9,546 bases of DNA from NCBI GenBank assembly GCA_964384025.1, contig CAYLJJ010000156.1, positions 1 to 9,546 of the forward strand, read 5' to 3'. Every line of letters starts with the position of its first letter. The first letter of the stretch is position 1. The stretch comes from CAYLJJ01 sp964384025. Lineage in GTDB: Bacteria > Myxococcota_A > Bradymonadia > UBA7976 > UBA1532. The notes beneath the pieces were generated by a model. It was given only the letters and a program-made list of their open reading frames with translations. It ran no database searches and was not told where the DNA came from. Made by a program: the position numbers and the translations under genes. Below, in pieces: positions 1 through 5,258 of this stretch.

Positions 1-128
1 GCATCCTCACCGGCTTCGATGGCTGTGTCTTCTCCAGGATTATTTAGAGAGCCACCATCTCCTTGGCCACTTTGAGGCAAACAACCAAAGGAGATGAACA
101 GAGAGATGAGATATATCCAGCGAGTCAA
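1..128 (-). CDS. Putative small lipoprotein, N-terminal part only (runs off left edge)
   Basis: Reading on the minus strand from a TTG at 126-128, 42 codons stay open to the window edge. The product begins MTRWIYLISLFISFGC (TTG read as Met): a basic residue, a hydrophobic stretch, then Gly-Cys at residues 15-16. This is a lipoprotein signal peptide with a somewhat loose lipobox (SFGC). The mature part starts with a Gly/Asn/Asp/Glu-rich flexible linker. The TTG start is chosen because a GAGAGG Shine-Dalgarno sits 6 nt upstream (plus 135-140) and no in-frame ATG lies nearby. An ATG further upstream is in another frame and stops after seven codons. It lies 74 nt behind the GYF-domain gene on the same strand, so it is probably the third gene of that operon. 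The family cannot be named from 42 residues; export and lipidation are inferred from the signal peptide only. Confidence 0.65.
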   Translation of the reverse strand, partial: MTRWIYLISLFISFGCLPQSGQGDGGSLNNPGEDTAIEAGED

Positions 129-202
129 GATTGACCTCTCTTTATCATGATGAGAAAACCGGGCCGTGGACCTCGGCAGGAGGGGTATATTCTACAAAGG
201 GT

Positions 203-1582
203 TCAAAATTTGATGGGTAGAGGGATCCTCATGGGATCACCAGAGAAGGCTGGGAAACGGTAGGACTTTACCTGTCCGCTCACGCAGCGCCCCAACTCAC
301 CCTTGCGCGCGTTGGCGGTGGTCACCCGCGCCCGGGCGATGGAGCCATCTCGCTTGATGGTCACCTGGACAAAGATGGTACGACCTTTAAATTTGGGTTG
401 GAGCTTAAGACAGCGCTCTAAGAGAGCCTTGTTGCTCGTTAACACCTTAGAAATATCACTGCGGCTGAGGGTTGATGGAAGCTTCTTGAGAGGCTTCTTG
501 ATTTTCCTAGGCCGGGGGGTGGGCTTCTTAAAGCTTACATCTGGAGGAGGTGTCGGGGGCTCAGCATCTACGATCTTGGAGAGTCTCATATCTGGGATCA
601 CAGGGGGGGCAGCATCTGGGGCAACAGGGAGCGCCGAGTCTGGAGTGGGCATGGGAGCAGGCTGAGCGTCGATGATCGCCTCAGCGACTAAGTTCTTATC
701 CACCTGTTGAATCGTTGCGTCGGAGCGCGCTGGAATCGGGCTGCTGTCTTGAGGATCGATCCGAGCGGGGATCTGTGCTGCATCATCTCGAAGGATGGTG
801 AGGTGATGCTCTGATACTTCACCTTCCCGGCTCCTGAGAAAGAGAATCCCTGCGGCGACACCACCCCCCAAGAGGAGAAGCAGGAAGCCCATCATAAAGG
901 TCTTAACCCCTCCGCCACGCTCTTCTTGAAAATTATTGAACTCTCCTTCTCCCAACACTGGAGGAGCTTCAAGCGCTGGAATGGAGATATCGGGGCTCTT
1001 CTCCTCCACCTCAGGCAGCTCGATAAACTCAAGCTCATCCAGGGGGATCTTCTCTGGAGCTAGGTTGAGAGGTGGAGGGGATGGAGGAGAGAACTGAGCG
1101 TTCCTGGAACCTCTACGAGGCGCAGGGGCTAGGCCCTTCTCTCTTGCCTCGGGTCCTCCTGTGGGGTCTCCCCGCATTGAAACATCAGGAGAGTCCTCAC
1201 CCTCTGGAGGGAAAGAGGACTGAGGAGTCTGGGGCTTTGGGGGCTTTGGCGCTGCTGGAGGCTTTGATTGAGCGGGCCGAGGAGGGATCAAATTCTGTCC
1301 AGAATCTGGCACCTCCAGGAGAGCGCTCCACTCCAGGCCCTCCTCTGGGCCCAGCATCAAGGTGGCCCCTTCATCATCATCATCATCATCATCCCCCAAA
1401 TCGGGCATGACCATGAAGAGTTGGGTGAACTCGGGCACCTGGATCATGGGCCGCCACTCTGGCATGCCCTCCCTCCAGACGAGGTCTTCGGCGTTGAGTA
1501 CCCCCTGCTCATGAAGCTCGATCAGCTCCTCAGCGGGCATCGGTCCAAAGCGTTGTTCCTGAACGAGGGCGTACCACATCAT
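203..1582 (-). CDS. GYF_2-domain / single TM / AgmX-PglI-type tail envelope protein
   Basis: 459 residues. Residues 2-53 match the bacterial GYF_2 pattern (WYALVQEQRFGPMPAEEL, then a V(L)xAEDLVWREGMPEW segment). Next come seven consecutive Asp (64-70) and a Pro-rich linker (about 99-210). A hydrophobic helix at about 228-249 is preceded by a basic patch, then comes a second Pro/Asp-rich linker and a Lys/Pro-rich stretch (350-370). Residues about 372-459 resemble the AgmX/PglI (TonB-like) C-terminal domain of myxobacterial envelope proteins: a conserved Cys pair (C391, C433), a beta strand followed by DGSIARARV, and a YRFPAFSG...PLPIKF ending. The layout predicts a cytoplasmic GYF head and a periplasmic tail, as in gliding-motility or transport-associated proteins; the exact function is unknown. 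The start is bounded by an in-frame TGA at 1595-1597. There are two adjacent ATGs and no Shine-Dalgarno, so translation may be coupled to the gene 46 nt upstream. Confidence 0.85.
   Translation of the reverse strand: MMWYALVQEQRFGPMPAEELIELHEQGVLNAEDLVWREGMPEWRPMIQVPEFTQLFMVMPDLGDDDDDDDEGATLMLGPEEGLEWSALLEVPDSGQNLIPPRPAQSKPPAAPKPPKPQTPQSSFPPEGEDSPDVSMRGDPTGGPEAREKGLAPAPRRGSRNAQFSPPSPPPLNLAPEKIPLDELEFIELPEVEEKSPDISIPALEAPPVLGEGEFNNFQEERGGGVKTFMMGFLLLLLGGGVAAGILFLRSREGEVSEHHLTILRDDAAQIPARIDPQDSSPIPARSDATIQQVDKNLVAEAIIDAQPAPMPTPDSALPVAPDAAPPVIPDMRLSKIVDAEPPTPPPDVSFKKPTPRPRKIKKPLKKLPSTLSRSDISKVLTSNKALLERCLKLQPKFKGRTIFVQVTIKRDGSIARARVTTANARKGELGRCVSGQVKSYRFPAFSGDPMRIPLPIKF
1373..1393. repeat. (ATC)7 trinucleotide microsatellite encoding poly-Asp
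   Basis: Seven perfect ATC triplets on the plus strand read as seven GAT (Asp) codons in the GYF-domain gene. They fall between the GYF head and the Pro-rich linker. A unit gain or loss keeps the frame and only changes the length of the acidic tract. Confidence 0.9.
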
Positions 1583-1628
1583 AGAGACGGTAACTCAATC
1601 ATCGAATGTAGGAAACAGTTTGAAGAAG

Positions 1629-4600
1629 CTAAAAAGGTTGTACCGTGATCTCGACCTCTACGCTGCCTGAGTTATTTCCAAATCCATCCACGAAGAGATA
1701 GACCGTACCGCGCTCTTCGATGTTGAACTCGATCTGAGAGTTCAGCCCATTGAAGTCATCATTACAAGCCAACTCGCTTTGCTCATCATCACAGGCCAAA
1801 CGCGCCCAGATGAGGGTATCTCTATGGGTCTGACCCTGAACACGACAGGTCACCAAGGCAGGCTCTTCGATTAAGATGGCGACGATCTGTTCACTGCTGC
1901 GTCCTCCACAGCTGCCCTGATAGAGGTCGGGTTGAAGCGATGTGTCCACCACAAGCCGACCGCTGCCCTCCAAGGGAAGCACCTCCTCGGTCAGCGCACA
2001 GCTGATCTCAAAGCCCCCACAGAAACTCTCGATACACTCCACTCCAGGATCACAGCTCCGCGCACAGCGACCGCAGTTCTCTGGATCGTTGCGGATATCC
2101 AAGCAGAGGGCTCCACAGAGGCCGTGCCCAGGTTCTTCACAGAGATCTCCTCGAGCTGCGCAGCCCTCATCTTGGGGCCAGTCCAGGAGACCATCCCCAT
2201 CATTATCCAGACCATCATTACAGCCTGGAGCCTGCTCTCTATCGCTCTCATCATCATCCCGACTGTTCTCACAGCCTGGATCAGCGAGATCGACGATGCC
2301 ATCATCATCGTTGTCTAAACCATCAGCGCAGCGTCGAGGCGGGTGACCTTCGCTATACTCTCGGCTGTCCGAGGCGAAGCGGCAGCCGGGATCATCTGGC
2401 CAGTCTATGCGACCATTACCATCATCATCCAGACCATTAGCGCACTGAGGAGCAAAGTCAGGATCTTGTTCATCATCATCCCCAGCGGAGATGCAGCCCG
2501 GATCTCGTGGGAAGTCGCTGAAGCCATCTCCATCGTCATCAGCGCCGTCGCTGCACGCCGCTGGGATCAGAGGGTTATCCTCTAAGCGATATCCGGCATA
2601 GGGGCAGCCTGGTTCATAGGGGAAATCGACAAGGCCATCGCGATCGTTGTCCTCTCCATCGCTACAGGCGGGGAGGTCGCTGTCATTCTGTTCGCTGAGA
2701 TCTCCAGGCGCGGCGCAGCCAGGATCGTAGGGAAAGTCCAGCTGACCGTCTCGATCATCGTCGATGCGATTGGAGCACTGAGGGCGCAGCCGACCCATCT
2801 CTTCTTCATCATCTCCCGCTGATGCGCAGCCAGGATCTAGGGGATAGTCGCTGAGGTCGTCCTCGTCATCATCTAGGCCATTGGCGCAAGCGGGGGGCTG
2901 GGCTGGATCCTCCTCATCGGGATCTCCTTTACTGAAGCAGCCTGGATCCGCAGGATAGTCCATCAGGCCATCCCCATCATTGTCTTGAAGATCCCAGCAG
3001 GCGCCTGGCTCCTCTGGATCGCGCTCATCCTCATCATCAGGAGCCATACAACCGGGATCATCTCCATCGATGAAACCATCCTCATCATTATCGATCTGAT
3101 CACCACAAGCGGGGGGTAGGCGCTCCATCTCAAGGGAAAGCTTAAAAGGCCCTCCTAAGCCCAATGGATGATCCACAAAGAGGAAGTAATCGCCAGCGGC
3201 GAGGCGCTCTAAGAAGAGGCTCCCGCGCCCCTCAAGCCCCTGATCACAGGCCAACTCAGAGGCCGCGCTGAGACAGTCTCTGCGCAGGTAGAGGAGCGTA
3301 TCATGCACCGTCTCTGGATGATCGACGCTTAGGCGAAGCTGAGCATCGAAGGGCAGCGCGATGTGGTAGATCTCCTCAGGGGCGTTATTTCCTCCACAGT
3401 TTGGGCTTCGAAACTGTCCTCGGCTCCCATCGGAGCTGTTCCCCAGGAGAAAGGGCTGTTCTATGGGATACTCTAAGATGCGGAGGCCCTGACCGCAGAG
3501 ATCCAACTCATCCTCATCCACCGCCGCCTCACAGCCACTGTCCTCAGGAAAATCGATCAAGCCATCTCCATCATTGTCTAAGCCATCAGCGCAGAGAGGA
3601 GGGTGTTCAGGATCCTGTTCATCTCGATCTCTGAGATTCTCACAGCCTGGATCCATGGGATAATCGACGCGGCCATCCTCATCATCATCCAAACCATTGC
3701 GGCAGGGGGCGAGGGGGATCTCCTCTAAGAGGAAGGCGTACTCTCCGCCCTGTCCGCCTGCTGCATCCATAAAGATATAGTGCTCTCCCAGGCGAGGGTT
3801 CTCTAAGAACAGGGTGTTGGAGGCTTGCTCATCCAGGGGCTCTAGAACACAAAGCTCCTCTGTCTCAGGGTGCGCACAGGCCCGGCGAGTGTACAGCGTG
3901 GTCTCTAAGCGGTTCTCAGGGAGAGTAGTGGTGATCCAGAGGGCCTCGATGATCTCATCTACCCGGTAGAGGAAGACCACCTCTGGACCTCCCGCGCCTC
4001 CACAGGAGCCAGAGCTGCCATAGACAGCGGTCTGGCTGTTACCGTGATAGATTCGACCTGCTTCAACCTCTACAGCTCGATGAAGCTCGGCGCACTCTCC
4101 CTCTTCCTTCATATCTGCAGCGCTGGAGCAGCCTGGATCATCGGGATAATCGACTTGGCCATCACGATCATTGTCGTGGCCATCGGCGCAGTGAGGTTTC
4201 AGCTCAGGATCAGACTCCTGAACATCCCCTACAGAGTCACAGCCGGGATCTTCAGGATAATCTGTAAGTCCATCCCCATCATCATCCAGGCCGTTAGAGC
4301 AGTCAGGGAGGCCGTTGCTGCCCTCATGATCATCTCCTCCCGCGCCACACCCGGAATCGAGAGGGTAGTCGTTCACGCCATCCCCATCATCATCCAGGCC
4401 GTTAAAGCAGGCAGGCAGAGGCTCAAAGGCATCGGTTTCGTAGGCGTCATCGGCGTTGAGGCAGCTGGGATCAGCTCGATCGATCAGGCCATCCCCGTCA
4501 TCATCCATACCATTCTTACACTGAGCACGGACCGTGGGGCGCTCATCCGCTTCATCATCATCAAGATGAGAACCACAGCCTGGATCTCCGGGGAAATCGG

Positions 4601-5051
4601 TGTAGCCATCTTCATCATTGTCCAAACCATCGCTGCACTGAGGAGAAGCTTCATCGGACTCATCCTCATCTCCAGGGCTTGAGCAGCCTCGATCCTGAGG
4701 AAAGTCGATGCGACCATCCTCATCATCATCCAGTTGATTCTGACATTGGGCAGGGATCGCTTCCTTCTCATCCTCATCCTCAGGGCTCTCACAGCCGGGA
4801 TCTTGAGGGAAATCGATGCGGCCATCCCCATCATTGTCTAAGCCATCTACACAGGCGGGCTCTCCTCCCTCATCTCCATCCTCAGGGGTTGAGCAGCCTG
4901 GATCTTCTAAATCGATGCGGCCATCTTCATCGTTATCCAAACCATCAGCGCAGAGGCTCAGGCCCCCATCTTTCTCGCTCTCAGCGTCCCCCCCTTCATC
5001 ACAGGCCAGGAGGAGGCAGATGGGCAGGAGCCCCCAGATCAAGCGCTTCAT
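1629..5051 (-). CDS. Large Asp-rich, Cys-bracketed repeat lipoprotein with three beta modules
   Basis: 1140 residues. A lipoprotein signal peptide ends in lipobox LLAC with Cys17, followed by Asp18. The mature protein holds 19 units of the form C-x-(D/N)-G-x-D-(N/D)-D-x-D-G-x-x-D-...-DPGC, each 20-21 residues, mostly repeating every 36-37 residues. They form three blocks: residues 34-308 (8 units), 450-507 (2) and 649-964 (9). D-x-D-x-D-G-x-x-D is a calcium-loop pattern like thrombospondin type 3 or EF-hand loops; the flanking Cys pair probably forms a disulfide. Three related beta-rich modules lie at 320-446, 519-645 and 1016-1140, and a Cys-rich module at 971-1011. The start has an AAGGAG Shine-Dalgarno 5 nt away. 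It is the first gene of the minus-strand set and divergent from pta. A calcium-dependent surface or adhesive scaffold is inferred; no enzymatic motif was seen. In the E. coli Lol rule Asp at +2 favours inner-membrane retention, but this may not hold in this lineage. Confidence 0.9.
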   Translation of the reverse strand: MKRLIWGLLPICLLLACDEGGDAESEKDGGLSLCADGLDNDEDGRIDLEDPGCSTPEDGDEGGEPACVDGLDNDGDGRIDFPQDPGCESPEDEDEKEAIPAQCQNQLDDDEDGRIDFPQDRGCSSPGDEDESDEASPQCSDGLDNDEDGYTDFPGDPGCGSHLDDDEADERPTVRAQCKNGMDDDGDGLIDRADPSCLNADDAYETDAFEPLPACFNGLDDDGDGVNDYPLDSGCGAGGDDHEGSNGLPDCSNGLDDDGDGLTDYPEDPGCDSVGDVQESDPELKPHCADGHDNDRDGQVDYPDDPGCSSAADMKEEGECAELHRAVEVEAGRIYHGNSQTAVYGSSGSCGGAGGPEVVFLYRVDEIIEALWITTTLPENRLETTLYTRRACAHPETEELCVLEPLDEQASNTLFLENPRLGEHYIFMDAAGGQGGEYAFLLEEIPLAPCRNGLDDDEDGRVDYPMDPGCENLRDRDEQDPEHPPLCADGLDNDGDGLIDFPEDSGCEAAVDEDELDLCGQGLRILEYPIEQPFLLGNSSDGSRGQFRSPNCGGNNAPEEIYHIALPFDAQLRLSVDHPETVHDTLLYLRRDCLSAASELACDQGLEGRGSLFLERLAAGDYFLFVDHPLGLGGPFKLSLEMERLPPACGDQIDNDEDGFIDGDDPGCMAPDDEDERDPEEPGACWDLQDNDGDGLMDYPADPGCFSKGDPDEEDPAQPPACANGLDDDEDDLSDYPLDPGCASAGDDEEEMGRLRPQCSNRIDDDRDGQLDFPYDPGCAAPGDLSEQNDSDLPACSDGEDNDRDGLVDFPYEPGCPYAGYRLEDNPLIPAACSDGADDDGDGFSDFPRDPGCISAGDDDEQDPDFAPQCANGLDDDGNGRIDWPDDPGCRFASDSREYSEGHPPRRCADGLDNDDDGIVDLADPGCENSRDDDESDREQAPGCNDGLDNDGDGLLDWPQDEGCAARGDLCEEPGHGLCGALCLDIRNDPENCGRCARSCDPGVECIESFCGGFEISCALTEEVLPLEGSGRLVVDTSLQPDLYQGSCGGRSSEQIVAILIEEPALVTCRVQGQTHRDTLIWARLACDDEQSELACNDDFNGLNSQIEFNIEERGTVYLFVDGFGNNSGSVEVEITVQPF
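1632..2006 (-). repeat. Beta module copy C, C-terminal domain of the repeat lipoprotein
   Basis: Residues about 1016-1140. It has SCGG (1047-1050), a DTLIWARLAC then ELAC segment (1078-1096) and VYLFVDGFGNNSGS (1117-1130), matching copies A and B. It forms the C-terminus, so the protein ends in a folded cap and not in a repeat. Confidence 0.7.
2019..2141 (-). other. Cys-rich module of myxobacterial surface-protein type
   Basis: Residues 971-1011 contain eight Cys in the order CxxxxxxxC-xxxC-x9-C-xx-C-xxx-C-x5-C-x4-C. The NDPENCGRCARSC core resembles the DxxNCGxCGxxC modules frequent in secreted Myxococcota proteins. It links the last calcium-loop unit to the C-terminal beta module. Confidence 0.7.
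2160..3107 (-). repeat. Repeat block 3: nine calcium-loop-like units
   Basis: Residues 649-964, units opening at Cys 649, 685, 722, 759, 796, 833, 870, 908 and 944. The period is very regular (36-38 residues). Two units deviate in the calcium loop: unit 13 (Cys722) has Asp instead of the loop Gly, and unit 17 (Cys870) has Asn for the third loop Asp. Confidence 0.92.
3117..3497 (-). repeat. Beta module copy B inside the repeat lipoprotein
   Basis: Residues about 519-645. Landmarks align with copies A and C: NCGG (551-554), DTLLYLRRDC then ELAC (584-602), and YFLFVDHPLGLGG (622-634). The conserved Cys pattern suggests the same disulfides in all copies. Confidence 0.7.
3531..3704 (-). repeat. 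Repeat block 2: two calcium-loop-like units
   Basis: Residues 450-507, units opening at Cys450 (N...D type) and Cys487 (D...N type). The pair is framed by beta modules A and B, so the units act as spacers between folded modules as well as in long arrays. Confidence 0.9.
3714..4094 (-). repeat. Beta module copy A inside the repeat lipoprotein
   Basis: Residues about 320-446. It shares landmarks with the two other copies: an SCGG turn (349-352), a segment with TTLYTRRAC then ELC (384-401), and YIFMDAAGGQGG near the end (425-436). The alternating hydrophobic pattern suggests a beta-sandwich resembling bacterial pre-peptidase C-terminal or CUB-like modules; this assignment is inference. It separates repeat blocks 1 and 2. 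Confidence 0.7.
4128..4952 (-). repeat. Repeat block 1: eight Cys-bracketed calcium-loop-like units
   Basis: Encodes residues 34-308 of the large lipoprotein. Units open at Cys 34, 67, 103, 139, 178, 215, 251 and 288 and close at a second Cys 19-20 residues later. Acidic, Pro-containing linkers of 12-18 residues separate them. At DNA level the copies share a degenerate core (plus strand: CCATC, then ATC-rich, then CCA/CTA, then CCAT) but differ at many synonymous sites, so the duplications are not recent. Confidence 0.92.
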
Positions 5052-5056
5052 GTGAA

Positions 5057-5062
5057 CTCCTT
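5057..5062 (-). promoter_or_regulatory. RBS of the repeat lipoprotein gene
   Basis: AAGGAG on the minus strand, 5 nt before the ATG at 5049-5051. This fixes the start in front of the signal peptide. Confidence 0.85.
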
Positions 5063-5120
5063 GATTTTGTTTGCGAGACCATATCCTAGAGCCTCAGTTT
5101 AGAGCAGGAGAGTTTCCTTG

Positions 5121-5148
5121 ATTTTAGCTCAAGCTCCCCTCTACCCAA
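5121..5148 (-). promoter_or_regulatory. Possible sigma70-type promoter for the minus-strand operon
   Basis: On the minus strand, TAAAAT (plus 5121-5126) is a good -10 and TTGGGT (plus 5143-5148) a weak -35, with a 16-nt spacer. It would give a leader of about 60 nt before the ATG at 5051. The site is predicted from consensus similarity alone. Confidence 0.35.
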
Positions 5149-5182
5149 CTCGAAAAAAGATGAACAGAGAAGCATGTCGCGA

Positions 5183-5211
5183 TTGACCTTGGATGTACGA
5201 TTGCGTAAACA
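5183..5211 (+). promoter_or_regulatory. Possible sigma70-type promoter for pta-ackA
   Basis: TTGACC (5183-5188) matches five of six -35 bases and lies 17 nt before TAAACA (5206-5211), a weak -10. Transcription would begin near 5218, giving a leader of about 40 nt to the chosen pta ATG. It would exclude the upstream in-frame ATG at 5193 from the message. Confidence 0.4.
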
Positions 5212-5243
5212 AGCCGTTTGGGGCTTTGAGAATCCAAGCCCAA

Positions 5244-5250
5244 AAGGAGA
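5244..5250 (+). promoter_or_regulatory. RBS that decides the pta start
   Basis: AAGGAGA lies 8 nt before the ATG at 5259. The alternative in-frame ATG at 5193 has no such motif, and the 22 residues it would add (MYDCVNKPFG...) do not belong to the Pta fold. Confidence 0.85.
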
Positions 5251-5258
5251 AGAAAACA

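Noticed and set aside
129..202. Possible terminator between the GYF gene and the left-edge lipoprotein (GCCG...CGGC followed by TTTT on the minus strand)
   Set aside because: Only four base pairs and a separated T-run; too weak to call, and the genes look like one operon.
1932..2346. Two overlapping plus-strand frames of about 130 codons
   Set aside because: Both are shadows of the C-terminal third of the repeat lipoprotein, with low-complexity Ser/Pro or Ile runs.
4044..4682. Long plus-strand open frame (212 codons), Ile-rich and hydrophobic
   Set aside because: It is the exact antisense of the Asp-rich units: GAT (Asp) reads as ATC (Ile) on the other strand, so Asp arrays create hydrophobic open frames. 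No RBS, and the minus-strand protein is strongly supported.
4128..4952. Regular repeats considered as a CRISPR array or satellite DNA
   Set aside because: The periodicity (about 108-111 bp) stays in one reading frame, the copies differ mainly at synonymous or conservative sites, and the 'spacers' are coding linkers.
5193..5258. 22-residue N-terminal extension of pta from an upstream ATG
   Set aside because: No Shine-Dalgarno there, it overlaps the predicted promoter, and the ATG at 5259 has a strong RBS at the right spacing directly before the conserved N-terminus.
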